Notes: generated from the sequence alone by a model not told the origin. A stretch of DNA of 64,000 bases from Pseudomonas sp. RIT409 (GCF_003052515.2 NZ_QARE02000002.1:62001-126000); one strand, 5' to 3'. Counted from the first letter of the stretch, positions 27,062-37,938 are shown. Translations and numbers: made by a program.

Positions 27062-28603
27062 TCAAGTTGTCAGAGTCCGCAGCAAGTTCTTGTAGTCCTC
27101 GCGGATATCCGCATCGGATTCTTTCAGTTCATTGATCTTCCGGCACGCGTGCAGCACGGTAGTGTGGTCACGGCCTCCAAACACGTCGCCAATTTCCGGC
27201 AGGCTGTGGTTGGTCAATTCCTTGGAGAGCGCCATCGCGACCTGTCGTGGGCGGGCAACTGACCGCGAACGACGTTTCGACAGCAGGTCGGAAATCTTGA
27301 TTTTGTAGTACTCAGCGACGGTGCGCTGAATGTTATCCACACTGACCAGCTTATCCTGAAGCGCTAGCAGATCCTTGAGGGATTCTCGAATCAGCTCGAT
27401 GGTGATGTCTCGTCCCATGAAGTGAGAATGAGCAATGACGCGTTTGAGGGCGCCCTCGAGCTCACGGACGTTCGAACGAATGCGCTGGGCAATGAAGAAA
27501 GCGGCATCGTGGGGAAGCTCGACCTTCGCCTGGTCCGCTTTTTTCATCAGGATCGCCACTCGAGTCTCAAGCTCGGGCGGCTCCACTGCAACGGTCAGAC
27601 CCCAGCCAAAACGAGACTTGAGCCGCTCCTCAAGCCCTTCGATCTCTTTAGGATAGCGGTCACTGGTGAGGATGACCTGCTGACCACCTTCGAGCAAGGC
27701 GTTGAAGGTGTGAAAAAACTCTTCCTGAGAGCGCTCTTTGCGAGCAAAAAACTGGATATCGTCGATTAGCAAGGCGTCCACCGACCGGTAGAAACGCTTG
27801 AACTCATTGATGGCGTTCAACTGAAGCGCCTTGACCATATCCGCGACGAAGCGCTCGGAATGCAAGTACACGACTTTGGCGTTCGGGTTTTTCTTGAGCA
27901 GGTGGTTACCCACAGCATGCATCAAGTGAGTCTTACCCAAGCCGACGCCGCCATAAAGAAAGAGGGGGTTGTAACCGTGCTTGGGATTGTCCGCTACCTG
28001 CCAAGCGGCAGCCCGCGCAAGCTGGTTGGATTTACCTTCGACGAAATTCTCGAAAGTGAAGGTACGGTTCAAGTAGCTGGTGTGCTTGAGCGCACCCTCG
28101 ACCTGTACGCTGCGTTGTTCCGTTTTGGCAGCCGCTACCGGTTGCGCGTTGGCGGCCGTCATGGGATCGAAACTGGCTCGCGACGGTTCGTCGTCGGTCT
28201 GCAGCGAGGTTTGCAGGGCAGGTGCGGGCGCTTGTGCAGGTGCATCCGCAGGCGGCGTCACGCCATTAGGTTGGACGCTGCCTGCATGTTGGGCAGCTTG
28301 CGAGGCCGCAGCAGCTGCCGCCAGTGGAGCCGTCGGCGCTGCTCGAGGAGCAGAACTGCGCTTGCTGCCTATTAATAAGGAGAGTGCCGGGGCGATCCCC
28401 TGACCCTGCTCGCCTAGCAGCTCCAGCAGCCGCCCCAGGTACTTTTCATTCACCCAGTCGAGCACGAACCGATTAGGCGCATACACGCGCAACTCGTCGC
28501 CCTCGGCTTCGACCTGTAGCGGACGGATCCAGGTGTTGAATTGCTGGGCCGGCAGCTCATCGCGCAAAAGCTCCACGCACTGCTGCCAAAGTTCCACTGA
28601 CAC
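27062..28603 (-). CDS. dnaA: chromosomal replication initiator DnaA
   Basis: A 513-residue initiator. Domain I (about 1-90; [14 protein letters not shown]) is followed by a long Ala/Pro/Gln-rich linker (about 85-170). The AAA+ domain has Walker [11 protein letters not shown] (about 217) and Walker [11 protein letters not shown] (about 277). Domain IV contains the box-binding [15 protein letters not shown] (about 478). The GTG start at 28603 is preceded by taaggggatt. It is the first gene of dnaA-dnaN-recF-gyrB, next to oriC, so DnaA boxes upstream may autoregulate it. Confidence 0.99.
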   Translation of the reverse strand: MSVELWQQCVELLRDELPAQQFNTWIRPLQVEAEGDELRVYAPNRFVLDWVNEKYLGRLLELLGEQGQGIAPALSLLIGSKRSSAPRAAPTAPLAAAAAASQAAQHAGSVQPNGVTPPADAPAQAPAPALQTSLQTDDEPSRASFDPMTAANAQPVAAAKTEQRSVQVEGALKHTSYLNRTFTFENFVEGKSNQLARAAAWQVADNPKHGYNPLFLYGGVGLGKTHLMHAVGNHLLKKNPNAKVVYLHSERFVADMVKALQLNAINEFKRFYRSVDALLIDDIQFFARKERSQEEFFHTFNALLEGGQQVILTSDRYPKEIEGLEERLKSRFGWGLTVAVEPPELETRVAILMKKADQAKVELPHDAAFFIAQRIRSNVRELEGALKRVIAHSHFMGRDITIELIRESLKDLLALQDKLVSVDNIQRTVAEYYKIKISDLLSKRRSRSVARPRQVAMALSKELTNHSLPEIGDVFGGRDHTTVLHACRKINELKESDADIREDYKNLLRTLTT

Positions 28604-29100
28604 GGAAATCCCCTAAGTATCGAAAGCCATGAGGCAAAAAAACAGGCGGCCATTGTACCCACCCCGGGCGGACTTATCCACATACGGACAGCCGTGAGGA
28701 ACTGAAAATCAGGCGTTAATGGATCGAAATGACCATGGGTGGAATGTGAATAAGCTCTGTGGATAAACCTCGCTGGCTACTCTGCATAACTCACGCCGCA
28801 AATCTGTGGATAAGACTTCTGTGGATAAAACAGCATTCCATGCACAGCCTTTCCTCAGGGTCGACACAGTCGCAGCACCGTTTTCAGACAGAGTTGTGAT
28901 CCTCTGTACACCTTGTAGAAAAAGGCGGTTGGTAGGTTATCCACAGAGAATGGGGCCTCTAGCTCTTATAAGCTCTTCAAAAAAGCTTTAAATATGTCCT
29001 TTCTTTATTTCTATCTTTGGCTCAGTGATCCGTTTGCCCGAGCGCCGGGTTGTCAGCCCTTCCTCTAATTAAGAAGACCGTGCAGGAATCGTTGGCTGGA
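28604..29100. other. oriC: chromosomal replication origin oriC (dnaA-rpmH gap)
   Basis: Five perfect DnaA boxes: TTATCCACA at 28674-28682 and 28937-28945, and TGTGGATAA at 28758-28766, 28805-28813 and 28820-28828. Weaker ones lie at 28745 (TGTGAATAA), 28781 (TCTGCATAA) and 28838 (CCATGCACA). An AT-rich unwinding-type region follows at about 28966-29020. The 587-base gap between dnaA and rpmH is the known Pseudomonas origin position. No gene is visible in it. Confidence 0.95.
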
Positions 29101-29102
29101 AA

Positions 29103-29131
29103 TTGACCTGAGGGCTTGCTTTCTCTAGAAT
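29103..29131 (+). promoter_or_regulatory. sigma-70 promoter of rpmH
   Basis: -35 TTGACC (29103-29108), a 17-base spacer, and -10 TAGAAT (29126-29131). It lies 60 bases before the rpmH ATG and is the only strong match in this part of the gap. It should drive rpmH-rnpA-yidD-yidC. Confidence 0.85.
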
Positions 29132-29190
29132 CCCCGCTCTCTTAAAACGGGGTCATTCCGGCCCGTTGTGGACGAACCAGGTAACACACC

Positions 29191-29325
29191 ATGAAACGTA
29201 CTTTCCAACCGAGCACCATCAAGCGCGCCCGCACCCACGGTTTCCGTGCTCGCATGGCAACCAAAAACGGACGTCAGGTTCTGTCGCGTCGTCGCGCCAA
29301 AGGCCGTAAGCGTCTGACAGTTTGA
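29191..29325 (+). CDS. rpmH: 50S ribosomal protein L34
   Basis: A 44-residue, very basic protein ([20 protein letters not shown] at the start, ending GRKRLTV), a complete L34. It lies beside oriC and directly upstream of rnpA, as in most bacteria. Confidence 0.98.
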
Positions 29326-29338
29326 TCAGTCGGCACAG

Positions 29339-29743
29339 GTGGTGAGTCGAGACTTCAGTCGGGAAAAACGTCTGTTGACGCCCCGGCATTTCAAGGCAGT
29401 CTTTGACTCCCCAACCGGCAAGGTTCCGGGAAAAAATCTCCTGCTCCTTGTACGCGACAACGAACTCGATCACGCCCGGCTGGGTTTGGTGATTGGGAAA
29501 AAGAGCGTAAAGCTCTCCGTTGAGCGTAACCGCCTGAAGCGTCTGATGCGCGAGTCCTTCCGTCTCCACCAGGACAACCTGGCAGGCGTAGATATCGTGG
29601 TCGTCGCACGCAAAGGCTTGGGTGACATTGATAACCCCGAATTGATTCAGCATTTCGGCAAGCTCTGGAAACGTCTGGCGCGCAGCCGATCCAGTCCAGA
29701 AGCGAAAACCGAAACTGCGGGGGTAAACAGTCCTGATGCGTAA
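29339..29743 (+). CDS. rnpA: ribonuclease P protein component
   Basis: A 134-residue basic protein of the RNase P holoenzyme, which matures the 5' ends of tRNAs. It has the RnpA signature [13 protein letters not shown] (about 60-72). The start is one of two consecutive GTG codons (29339 or 29342). It overlaps yidD by eight bases. Confidence 0.96.
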   Translation: MVSRDFSREKRLLTPRHFKAVFDSPTGKVPGKNLLLLVRDNELDHARLGLVIGKKSVKLSVERNRLKRLMRESFRLHQDNLAGVDIVVVARKGLGDIDNPELIQHFGKLWKRLARSRSSPEAKTETAGVNSPDA

Positions 29744-29981
29744 ACTGGCACTCGTTCCGATCCAGTTTTACCGTTATGCCATCAGTCCCCTGATGGCCAG
29801 TCACTGTCGTTTCTACCCCAGTTGCTCCTGCTATGCGTACGAAGCCATTGAAACCTATGGCCTGGTACGCGGCGGCTGGCTGACTCTGCGTCGCCTAGGT
29901 CGCTGTCATCCGTGGAATCCCGGTGGTTTCGACCCGGTTCCACCCGCTCCCAAACCCCGTTCCTCTTCGATGGCCGAGTAA
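29736..29981 (+). CDS. yidD: membrane protein insertion efficiency factor YidD
   Basis: An 81-residue membrane-associated protein with the conserved Cys-rich [17 protein letters not shown] (about 23-39) and [15 protein letters not shown] (about 55-69). It assists YidC in inner-membrane protein insertion. It lies between rnpA and yidC, two bases before the yidC ATG. Confidence 0.95.
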   Translation: MRKLALVPIQFYRYAISPLMASHCRFYPSCSCYAYEAIETYGLVRGGWLTLRRLGRCHPWNPGGFDPVPPAPKPRSSSMAE

Positions 29982-29983
29982 TC

Positions 29984-31660
29984 ATGGATATCAAACGCAC
30001 AATCCTGATCGTCGCCCTGGCAATCGTGACCTACGTCGGTGTCCTGAAATGGAACCAGGACTATGGTCAGGCTGCCCTGCCGACTCAGAATGTTGCCGCC
30101 AGCACCAATACCGCCGCGCTGCCCGACACACCACAAGGTACAGCCGCAAATGCGGACGTGCCCAGTGCGACCGGAGAAGTGACAGCCCCTGCCGAAACAC
30201 CGGTGGCCGTCAGCAAAGACCTCATTCAGGTCAAAACTGACGTATTGAACTTGGCGATTGACCCAGTGGGTGGCGATGTGGTCCAGCTGAGGCTGCCTCT
30301 CTATCCACGTCGGCAGGACCATCCAGAGATCCCGTTCCAACTGTTCGATAACGGCGGTGAGCGTACCTTTCTTGCGCAAAGCGGCCTGACAGGTATGAAC
30401 GGGCCAGACGCCCGCGCCGGTGGACGTCCTGTTTACATCAGCGCTCAGAAAAATTACCAACTGGCTGAAGGCCAGAATGATTTGGTCGTCGACCTGAAAT
30501 ACTCCGATGCAGGCGTCAACTACATCAAGCGCTTCACATTCAAGCGCGGCCTGTACGACCTGACTGTCACGTATCTGATCGACAACCAGAGTGGGCAAAC
30601 CTGGAATGGCAATCTGTTTGCCCAATTGAAACGCGATGCGAGCGCTGACCCTTCGTCGACCACCGCAACCGGTACCGCCACTTATCTGGGCGCGGCCATG
30701 TGGACACCTTCGGAACCTTACAAAAAGGTATCGATGAAGGACATCGACAAAGGCTCGCTCAAAGAAACCGTTCAAGGTGGTTGGGTAGCCTGGCTGCAGC
30801 ACTATTTCGTGACCGCCTGGATCCCGAGCAAGACAGATAGCAATACTGTCACTACCCGTAAAGACAGTGTGGGCAACTACATCATCGGCTTCACCGGCCC
30901 AGGGCTGACCGTCGCTCCAGGTGCCAAAGCCGAGACCACCGCGACGCTGTACGCCGGTCCGAAGAGTCAGGCCGTTCTGAAAGAGCTGTCTCCAGGTCTG
31001 GAATTGACTGTGGACTACGGCATCCTCTGGTTCATCGCGCAGCCAATCTTCTGGTTGTTGCAACATATCCACAGCATTGTGGGTAACTGGGGCTGGTCGA
31101 TCATTTTCCTGACCATGCTCATCAAAGCGCTGTTCTTCCCGCTGTCGGCCGCCAGTTACAAGTCCATGGCACGCATGCGCGCTGTTGCACCACGCCTTGC
31201 GGCGCTAAAAGAGCAGCATGGCGATGATCGTCAGAAGCTCTCGCAAGCGATGATGGAGTTGTACAAGAAGGAGAAGATCAACCCCCTGGGTGGTTGCCTG
31301 CCGATCCTAGTCCAAATGCCGGTCTTCCTCTCGTTGTACTGGGTGCTGCTGGAAAGCGTTGAAATGCGTCAAGCACCTTGGCTGCTGTGGATAACTGACC
31401 TGTCGATCAAGGATCCTTTCTTCATTCTGCCAATCATCATGGGCGCTACGATGTTCATTCAGCAGCGTCTCAACCCCGCTCCGCCCGATCCTATGCAGGC
31501 GAAGGTCATGAAGCTGATGCCGATCATCTTCACCTTCTTCTTCCTGTGGTTCCCTGCGGGTCTGGTGCTGTACTGGGTGGTGAACAACACCCTGTCGATC
31601 GCTCAGCAGTGGTACATCACACGGAGCATCGAGGCCAAAGCCAACAAAGCGGCGGCTTGA
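29984..31660 (+). CDS. yidC: membrane protein insertase YidC
   Basis: A 558-residue inner-membrane insertase. TM1 is at the N terminus (IKRTILIVALAIVTYVGVL, residues 3-21). A large periplasmic beta domain (about 75-350) and the conserved 60KD_IMP core of five membrane segments (about 355-545) follow. The start MDIKRT at 29984 is used; 24 further upstream codons overlap yidD. A DnaA box lies inside (31386-31394). Confidence 0.98.
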   Translation: MDIKRTILIVALAIVTYVGVLKWNQDYGQAALPTQNVAASTNTAALPDTPQGTAANADVPSATGEVTAPAETPVAVSKDLIQVKTDVLNLAIDPVGGDVVQLRLPLYPRRQDHPEIPFQLFDNGGERTFLAQSGLTGMNGPDARAGGRPVYISAQKNYQLAEGQNDLVVDLKYSDAGVNYIKRFTFKRGLYDLTVTYLIDNQSGQTWNGNLFAQLKRDASADPSSTTATGTATYLGAAMWTPSEPYKKVSMKDIDKGSLKETVQGGWVAWLQHYFVTAWIPSKTDSNTVTTRKDSVGNYIIGFTGPGLTVAPGAKAETTATLYAGPKSQAVLKELSPGLELTVDYGILWFIAQPIFWLLQHIHSIVGNWGWSIIFLTMLIKALFFPLSAASYKSMARMRAVAPRLAALKEQHGDDRQKLSQAMMELYKKEKINPLGGCLPILVQMPVFLSLYWVLLESVEMRQAPWLLWITDLSIKDPFFILPIIMGATMFIQQRLNPAPPDPMQAKVMKLMPIIFTFFFLWFPAGLVLYWVVNNTLSIAQQWYITRSIEAKANKAAA

Positions 31661-31686
31661 TCTACCCTGTGAATAAGTAGTGCGAA

Positions 31687-31709
31687 GCGCCCCCTCTGTG
31701 GGGCGTTTT
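31687..31709 (+). terminator. terminator between yidC and mnmE
   Basis: Stem CGCCCC (31688-31693), loop CTCTGT, GGGGCG (31700-31705), then TTTT. It lies 27 bases after yidC and 32 before mnmE, so mnmE probably has its own promoter or depends on read-through. Confidence 0.8.
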
Positions 31710-31740
31710 GCTATCCGTCAGTTTTATCCAGGAGGCGGAC

Positions 31741-33111
31741 ATGAGCGTCCCTCGTGAAACCATCGTTGCCATCGCCACTGCTCAGGGCCGCGGAGGCGTC
31801 GGTATCGTGCGTATTTCCGGTCCGTTGGCGAGCCATATCGCAACCGCCGTCACGGGCAGGAGTCTGCAGCCTCGTCACGCCCATTACGGAGCTTTCCACG
31901 ATGCCGACACCTCTGTCATCGACGAGGGAATTGCATTGTACTTCCCGGGGCCGAACTCATTCACTGGTGAAGATGTGCTGGAGCTTCAGGGCCATGGCGG
32001 CCCGGTCGTATTGGACATGCTGCTACAACGCTGTGTACAACTCGGCAGTCGCCTGGCCAGGCCTGGCGAATTCAGCGAACGTGCATTCTTGAATGACAAA
32101 CTCGATCTGGCACAGGCTGAAGCGATCGCTGATCTGATCGAGGCCAGTTCTGCACAGGCAGCTCGAAATGCCCTGCGCTCGTTGCAAGGTGCCTTCTCCC
32201 AACGCGTCCATAGCCTTACCGAGAAGTTGATCGGGCTGCGGATCTACGTTGAAGCAGCCATCGATTTCCCCGAAGAAGAAATTGATTTCCTTGCTGACGG
32301 GCATGTGCTGAACAAGCTGAATGAAGTGCGCGAAGAATTATCCACAGTTCTGCGCGAAGCCAATCAAGGCGCACTGCTGCGCGACGGTATGACCGTCGTC
32401 ATTGCGGGAAGGCCCAATGCAGGCAAATCCAGCCTGCTGAACGCTCTCGCGGGGCGCGAGGCAGCGATCGTTACCGAAATCGCCGGCACCACCCGCGACA
32501 TTCTGCGCGAACATATCCACATAGACGGCATGCCGCTGCATATCGTGGACACGGCAGGGCTGCGCGATACGCAGGACCAGGTGGAACGAATTGGCGTGGA
32601 GCGAGCACTGAAAGCCATTAACGACGCTGACCGAATTCTGCTGGTTGTAGATGCCACGGCCCCCGAGGCGAGCGACCCTTTCGCACTGTGGCCAGAATTT
32701 CTTCAACAGCGTCCCAATCCTGCCCATGTCACACTCATTCGCAACAAAGCTGACCTAAGCGGCGATCCTATTACCCTTAAGCAGGGTGAGGATGGTCATG
32801 CAATCGTCAGCTTGAGTGCGAAATCCGGCGGAAAAGGCCTTGAACTGTTGCGTGAACACCTTAAGGCCTGCATGGGTTATCAACAGACCGCTGAAAGCAG
32901 CTTCAGCGCACGGCGACGCCATTTGGAATCATTGCATAGGGCCGATGCCTTTCTTGAACATGGCCACGCTCAATTGACGATGGCGGGAGCCGGTGAGCTT
33001 CTGGCAGAGGACCTGCGTCTAGCCCAGCAGAACCTGGGAGAAATTACAGGAGCGTTCAGTTCCGACGACTTACTGGGCCGAATTTTCTCCAGCTTCTGCA
33101 TCGGTAAGTAG
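31741..33111 (+). CDS. mnmE: tRNA modification GTPase MnmE
   Basis: A 456-residue GTPase that, with MnmG, makes the 5-carboxymethylaminomethyl group on wobble U34. The N-terminal folate-binding domain opens [22 protein letters not shown]. The G domain has [12 protein letters not shown] (about 223-234) and DTAGLRDT (G3). The C-terminal catalytic CIGK ends the protein. Start MSVPRE at 31741. A DnaA box lies inside (32338-32346). Confidence 0.98.
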   Translation: MSVPRETIVAIATAQGRGGVGIVRISGPLASHIATAVTGRSLQPRHAHYGAFHDADTSVIDEGIALYFPGPNSFTGEDVLELQGHGGPVVLDMLLQRCVQLGSRLARPGEFSERAFLNDKLDLAQAEAIADLIEASSAQAARNALRSLQGAFSQRVHSLTEKLIGLRIYVEAAIDFPEEEIDFLADGHVLNKLNEVREELSTVLREANQGALLRDGMTVVIAGRPNAGKSSLLNALAGREAAIVTEIAGTTRDILREHIHIDGMPLHIVDTAGLRDTQDQVERIGVERALKAINDADRILLVVDATAPEASDPFALWPEFLQQRPNPAHVTLIRNKADLSGDPITLKQGEDGHAIVSLSAKSGGKGLELLREHLKACMGYQQTAESSFSARRRHLESLHRADAFLEHGHAQLTMAGAGELLAEDLRLAQQNLGEITGAFSSDDLLGRIFSSFCIGK

Positions 33112-33241
33112 TTCAATTCCCCTTCTTGGCCCCTACCGGGGCCATCTTCCCTAATACCTCACACCTCTTGGATCTCCGGCCGTGCGACAGCACCGCCGGT
33201 CGCTTCCGCACGCTTGCATCTCAAGAAAGGACTGCCCCTGA

Positions 33242-33520
33242 CCGGGATAAGGTCTGTGCATAACCTCCTGTCAGCTCCGTAGATAAGTGCGTCTGAAAGA
33301 TGAGCACAAGTGCCTCTGTGGATAACGGGTGATTTTATTCACAGGCTTAACGTCGTTATCCAGAGCGCTCCGATCCACCTAGGCACAGGGTTCAGTTTCT
33401 CTGTACACCCCGTTTTACAAGGGATACATGAATCTATCCACAGAAAGCAGCTGGTATAAACATAAACATAAAAACAGAGCTTTTATAAATTTCTCTTCTT
33501 TCTTATTTTTTTATTCCCAT
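33242..33520. other. second origin-like DnaA-box array (mnmE-mnmG gap)
   Basis: The 519-base gap before mnmG holds one perfect DnaA box (TGTGGATAA 33317-33325). Degenerate boxes lie at 33255 (TGTGCATAA), 33278 (CGTAGATAA), 33335 (TTATTCACA), 33356 (TTATCCAGA) and 33434 (CTATCCACA). An AT-rich tract follows at about 33450-33515. Several boxes and an 11-mer (CTCTGTACACC, 33399-33409) sit at exactly the same relative offsets as in oriC. No coding sequence is seen here. Confidence 0.7.
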
Positions 33521-33630
33521 CGGTCCACAGCTGGTTAAATTTTGCGCAAAAGGTTTCTTTCAACAGGTTGAAGTCCCTATACTTGCCGCCAATTTCCAAT
33601 TCCCCCCATTTAACAGGCACGAGGTGCGTG

Positions 33631-35529
33631 GTGGATTTCCCTTCCCGTTTTGAAGTGATCGTCATCGGCGGCGGTCATGCCGGTACCGAGGCAGCACTTG
33701 CGTCAGCTCGCATGGGTGTGAAAACCCTGCTCCTGACGCACAACGTGGAAACCCTCGGGCAAATGAGCTGCAACCCCGCCATTGGCGGCATCGGTAAAAG
33801 TCATCTTGTCAAAGAGATTGATGCGCTCGGTGGAGCGATGGCGGTGGCAACCGATCTTGGCGGCATCCAGTTTCGTGTACTCAACAGTCGCAAAGGCCCA
33901 GCCGTAAGGGCTACCCGTGCGCAAGCAGACCGGATTCTGTATAAGGCCGCGATCCGCGAGATCATTGAGAACCAGCCAAACCTGTGGATATTTCAGCAGT
34001 CCTGCGACGATCTGATCGTTGAGCAGGATCAGGTACGAGGCGTAGTGACCCAGATGGGTCTGCGTTTCATGGCGGATTCGGTGGTGTTGACCACGGGCAC
34101 GTTCCTCGGTGGACTTATCCACATCGGGTTGCAGAACTATTCGGGGGGGCGCGCGGGGGATCCGCCTTCCATCGCGCTGGCGCGGCGTCTGCGCGAGTTG
34201 CCGCTGCGTGTTGGGCGGTTGAAAACTGGAACTCCGCCCCGCATCGACGGACGTTCTGTCGATTTTTCGGTGATGACCGAGCAGCCAGGCGATTTACCGA
34301 TCCCTGTGATGTCATTCCTTGGCAACAAGCAGCAACACCCTCGGCAGGTCAGTTGCTGGATCACGCACACGAACGCGCGTACCCACGAAATCATTGCAAA
34401 GAACCTCGATCGTTCGCCGATGTACTCGGCTGCTGGTGAAATCGAGGGCGTCGGCCCGCGTTATTGCCCGTCGATCGAAGATAAGATCCACCGCTTCGCG
34501 GACAAGGAAAGCCATCAGGTATTCATCGAGCCAGAAGGGCTGACGACGCACGAGCTCTACCCGAACGGCATTTCCACTTCGTTGCCCTTCGACGTGCAAT
34601 TGCAGATCGTCCGATCGATTCGCGGCATGGAAAACGCACACATCGTCCGCCCAGGCTATGCGATCGAGTACGATTACTTCGATCCGCGTGACCTGAAATA
34701 CAGTTTGGAAACCAAGGTCATTGGTGGGCTGTTTTTTGCCGGCCAAATCAACGGTACCACTGGTTACGAAGAGGCTGGGGCCCAAGGGTTGCTCGCGGGC
34801 ACCAACGCGGCGCTGCGCGCTCAAGGCAAGGAGAGCTGGTGCCCGCGCCGTGACGAAGCGTACATAGGTGTGTTGGTGGATGATCTGATCACGCTCGGTA
34901 CTCAGGAGCCGTACCGCATGTTCACTTCTCGGGCGGAATACCGGCTTATCCTGCGCGAGGACAACGCGGACTTGCGGCTGACGGAAAAAGGCCGGGAGCT
35001 TGGGCTGGTCGACGATGCCCGCTGGGCCGCTTTCTGCACAAAACGCGAAGGCATCGAACAGGAGGAGCAGCGCCTCAAGACGACGTGGATTCGTCCCGGT
35101 ACAGAGCAAGGCGATGCTGTATCCGCTCATTTCGGTACGCCGCTGACCCACGAATACAATTTGCTCAACCTGCTGAGCCGGCCTGAAATCGACTACGCCA
35201 GCCTCGTCGCGCTGACCGGCGAACAGGTGGTGGATCCTCAAGTTGCCGAGCAGGTGGAGATCAAAACCAAATACGCCGGTTACATCGACCGCCAACAGGA
35301 CGAAATCGCTCGGCTGCGGGCTAGCGAAGACATCAAGCTGCCTGTGGATATCGACTACTCGGGCATTTCGGGCCTGTCGAAAGAGATCCAGAGCAAATTG
35401 GGGACAACCCGGCCTGAGACGCTTGGCCAAGCTTCACGCATTCCTGGCGTTACCCCGGCGGCAATCTCACTGCTCATGATTCACCTGAAAAAACGCGGCG
35501 CGGGCCGTCAATTGGAGCAAAGCGCTTGA
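33631..35529 (+). CDS. mnmG: tRNA uridine-5-carboxymethylaminomethyl modification enzyme MnmG
   Basis: A 632-residue FAD enzyme (GidA), partner of MnmE. The FAD motif [17 protein letters not shown] is at about residues 8-24. [20 protein letters not shown] (about 49) and the C-terminal RPE-rich helical domain follow. The start is GTG at 33631 (or 33628) behind a GAGG site; the open frame begins 21 codons earlier. A possible -10 TATACT is at 33578-33583. The stop overlaps the TTG start of rsmG. A DnaA box lies at 34115-34123. Confidence 0.97.
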   Translation: MDFPSRFEVIVIGGGHAGTEAALASARMGVKTLLLTHNVETLGQMSCNPAIGGIGKSHLVKEIDALGGAMAVATDLGGIQFRVLNSRKGPAVRATRAQADRILYKAAIREIIENQPNLWIFQQSCDDLIVEQDQVRGVVTQMGLRFMADSVVLTTGTFLGGLIHIGLQNYSGGRAGDPPSIALARRLRELPLRVGRLKTGTPPRIDGRSVDFSVMTEQPGDLPIPVMSFLGNKQQHPRQVSCWITHTNARTHEIIAKNLDRSPMYSAAGEIEGVGPRYCPSIEDKIHRFADKESHQVFIEPEGLTTHELYPNGISTSLPFDVQLQIVRSIRGMENAHIVRPGYAIEYDYFDPRDLKYSLETKVIGGLFFAGQINGTTGYEEAGAQGLLAGTNAALRAQGKESWCPRRDEAYIGVLVDDLITLGTQEPYRMFTSRAEYRLILREDNADLRLTEKGRELGLVDDARWAAFCTKREGIEQEEQRLKTTWIRPGTEQGDAVSAHFGTPLTHEYNLLNLLSRPEIDYASLVALTGEQVVDPQVAEQVEIKTKYAGYIDRQQDEIARLRASEDIKLPVDIDYSGISGLSKEIQSKLGTTRPETLGQASRIPGVTPAAISLLMIHLKKRGAGRQLEQSA

Positions 35530-36170
35530 ATTCGTTGGTCACCCCGCAGCATGCAGAAGAACTGACCCTTGGTGCACGTGAGCTAGGCGTCGAATTGACC
35601 GAGGTTCAACACTCACGTCTATTGGGCTATCTGGCACTGCTCATCAAATGGAACAAGGCCTACAACCTGACCGCAGTGCGTGATCCGGATGAAATGGTGT
35701 CTCGCCACCTGCTCGACAGCCTGAGCTTGGTCCCGTTCATCCAAGGTGAACGGCAGTTGGACGTCGGCAGTGGCGGCGGGATGCCTGGCATCCCGCTGGC
35801 CATCATGTTTCCAGACATGGACGTGACCTTGCTGGACAGCAACGGTAAGAAAACCCGCTTTCTGACTCAGGTGAAACTTGAGTTGCAGCTGGTCAATCTC
35901 ACGGTTATCCACAGCCGAGCGGAGGCCTTCCAGCCGGAGTTGCCTTTCACCGGCATCGTTTCCCGCGCGTTCAGCAGCTTGGAAGATTTCACGCAATGGA
36001 CGCGTCACATGGGCGACGTCAAAACGCGCTGGCTGGCAATGAAAGGTCTGCATCCAGCGGACGAACTGGTAGCATTGCCGACTGATTTTCATCTGGAAAG
36101 CGCGCAAGCCTTGGCCGTACCGGGTTGCCAAGGCCAACGGCATCTGCTGATACTGCGCCGCACGGCATGA
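35526..36170 (+). CDS. rsmG: 16S rRNA m7G527 methyltransferase
   Basis: A 214-residue GidB enzyme. The SAM motif [15 protein letters not shown] is at about residues 79-93. A TTG start overlaps the mnmG stop (TTGA), giving translational coupling. Loss of RsmG in other bacteria gives low-level streptomycin resistance. A DnaA box lies inside (35905-35913). Confidence 0.96.
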   Translation: MNSLVTPQHAEELTLGARELGVELTEVQHSRLLGYLALLIKWNKAYNLTAVRDPDEMVSRHLLDSLSLVPFIQGERQLDVGSGGGMPGIPLAIMFPDMDVTLLDSNGKKTRFLTQVKLELQLVNLTVIHSRAEAFQPELPFTGIVSRAFSSLEDFTQWTRHMGDVKTRWLAMKGLHPADELVALPTDFHLESAQALAVPGCQGQRHLLILRRTA

Positions 36171-36188
36171 CAGGGAACACACGCAAGA

Positions 36189-36983
36189 ATGGCTAAGGTA
36201 TTCGCGATAGCGAACCAAAAAGGAGGGGTGGGCAAAACCACCACCTGCATCAACTTGGCGGCGTCGCTGGTGGCCACCAAGCGACGGGTGCTGTTGATCG
36301 ATCTCGATCCACAAGGCAACGCCACCATGGGCAGCGGTGTGGATAAGCACGCCTTGGAGCATTCCGTCTACGATCTGCTAATCGGCGAGTGCGACCTGAA
36401 CCAGGCCATGCACTTTTCCGAACACGGTGGTTATCAGTTGTTGCCGGCCAACCGGGATCTGACTGCCGCCGAGGTCGTGCTGCTGGAAATGCAGATGAAA
36501 GAGTCGCGGCTGCGAACTGCACTGGCGCCGATCCGCGAGAACTATGACTACATCCTGATCGATTGCCCGCCCTCGCTGTCGATGCTGACCCTCAATGCGT
36601 TGGTCGCTGCCGACGGTGTCATCATTCCCATGCAGTGTGAGTACTTTGCGCTCGAGGGATTGAGCGACCTTGTGGATAACATCAAGCGTATAGGCGAACT
36701 GCTGAATCCGGCCCTGAAGATCGAAGGACTTCTGCGCACGATGTATGACCCGCGTCTGAGCCTGATCAACGACGTATCGGCACAGCTGAAGGAACATTTC
36801 GGCGATCAGCTTTATGACACGGTCATCCCGCGGAACATTCGTCTCGCGGAGGCGCCGAGTTTCGGCATGCCTGCATTGGCCTACGACAAGACTTCGCGCG
36901 GCGCGCTGGCTTACCTGGCACTGGCTGGCGAAATGGTTCGTCGTCAGCGCCGGACTTCCCGCGCTGTTGCCCAGCCCACCTAA
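36189..36983 (+). CDS. parA: chromosome partitioning ATPase ParA (Soj)
   Basis: A 264-residue deviant-Walker ATPase: KGGVGKTTT (about 11-19), LLIDLDPQGNAT (about 35) and YILIDCPPSL (about 119). It forms the nucleoid-bound gradient that moves ParB-parS complexes. It is followed nine bases later by parB. Two DnaA boxes lie inside (36338-36346, 36671-36679). Confidence 0.98.
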   Translation: MAKVFAIANQKGGVGKTTTCINLAASLVATKRRVLLIDLDPQGNATMGSGVDKHALEHSVYDLLIGECDLNQAMHFSEHGGYQLLPANRDLTAAEVVLLEMQMKESRLRTALAPIRENYDYILIDCPPSLSMLTLNALVAADGVIIPMQCEYFALEGLSDLVDNIKRIGELLNPALKIEGLLRTMYDPRLSLINDVSAQLKEHFGDQLYDTVIPRNIRLAEAPSFGMPALAYDKTSRGALAYLALAGEMVRRQRRTSRAVAQPT

Positions 36984-36992
36984 GGAAACGTC

Positions 36993-37865
36993 ATGGCCGT
37001 CAAGAAACGAGGACTCGGACGTGGGCTGGACGCACTTCTGAGCAGTCCCACCGTCAGCACGCTGGAGGAACAGGCAGTCAAGGCTGACAAACGCGATCTG
37101 CAGAATTTGCCGCTGGATCTTATACAGCGTGGCAAATACCAGCCGCGTCGGGACATGGACCCACAGGCACTTGAAGAACTCGCCAACTCGATCAGAGCTC
37201 AAGGTGTGATGCAGCCCATCGTGGTGCGTCCGATTGGCGAAAATCGATACGAGATCATCGCCGGGGAGCGCCGCTGGCGCGCCAGCCAGCAGGCCGGCGT
37301 CGACACCATCCCTGCCATGGTCCGCGATGTGCCGGACGAAGCAGCCATTGCCATGGCGCTGATCGAAAACATTCAGCGTGAAGACCTCAACCCCATCGAA
37401 GAAGCCATTGCGCTGCAGCGGCTACAGAGTGAATTTCAACTGACCCAACTGCAAGTGGCAGAGGCTGTGGGTAAGTCACGTGTGAGTGTGGCGAATCTGC
37501 TCCGTCTGATTGCGTTACCTGAAGCGATCAAGACGATGCTCTCTCACGGTGATCTTGAAATGGGCCATGCCCGCGCGCTGTTGGGTTTGCCGGAAGAGCG
37601 CCAGGTCGATGGGGCGCGACACGTTGTCGCACGCGGCCTCACTGTGCGCCAAACTGAGGCGCTGGTGCGTCAATGGTTGAGTGGTAAACAGGAGGCCGCG
37701 GCGCCTGTGAAAGCCGATCCGGATATCGCCCGCCTCGAACAGCGTCTGGCCGAGCGGCTGGGCTCTGCGGTGCAGATTCGCCACGGCCAGAAGGGAAAAG
37801 GCCAACTGGTGATTCGTTACAACTCACTGGACGAGCTGCAAGGCGTCCTCGCTCACATCCGCTGA
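36993..37865 (+). CDS. parB: chromosome partitioning protein ParB (Spo0J)
   Basis: A 290-residue parS-binding CTPase clamp. The N-terminal ParA-stimulating stretch is KKRGLGRGLDALLS. The CTP-binding domain has ERRWRASQQAG (about 90-100), and the HTH QVAEAVGKSRVSVANLLRL (about 158-176) reads parS. A C-terminal dimer domain completes it. Its targets are the three parS sites at 22216, 24842 and 25472. Confidence 0.98.
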   Translation: MAVKKRGLGRGLDALLSSPTVSTLEEQAVKADKRDLQNLPLDLIQRGKYQPRRDMDPQALEELANSIRAQGVMQPIVVRPIGENRYEIIAGERRWRASQQAGVDTIPAMVRDVPDEAAIAMALIENIQREDLNPIEEAIALQRLQSEFQLTQLQVAEAVGKSRVSVANLLRLIALPEAIKTMLSHGDLEMGHARALLGLPEERQVDGARHVVARGLTVRQTEALVRQWLSGKQEAAAPVKADPDIARLEQRLAERLGSAVQIRHGQKGKGQLVIRYNSLDELQGVLAHIR

Positions 37866-37909
37866 AACACATCGTGCGTAGCGTGTAGTCGGAAATCACG
37901 ACCCGGCAG

Positions 37910-37938
37910 TTGAATAGGGGCTGAACCGCCCCTATACT
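37910..37938 (+). promoter_or_regulatory. promoter of the atp operon, with hairpin in the spacer
   Basis: -35 TTGAAT (37910-37915), 17-base spacer, -10 TATACT (37933-37938). The inverted repeat TAGGGGC / GCCCCTA (37915-37921 and 37928-37934) overlaps the spacer and both boxes. It lies 74 bases upstream of atpI. The hairpin might end parB transcription or bind a regulator. Confidence 0.7.
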
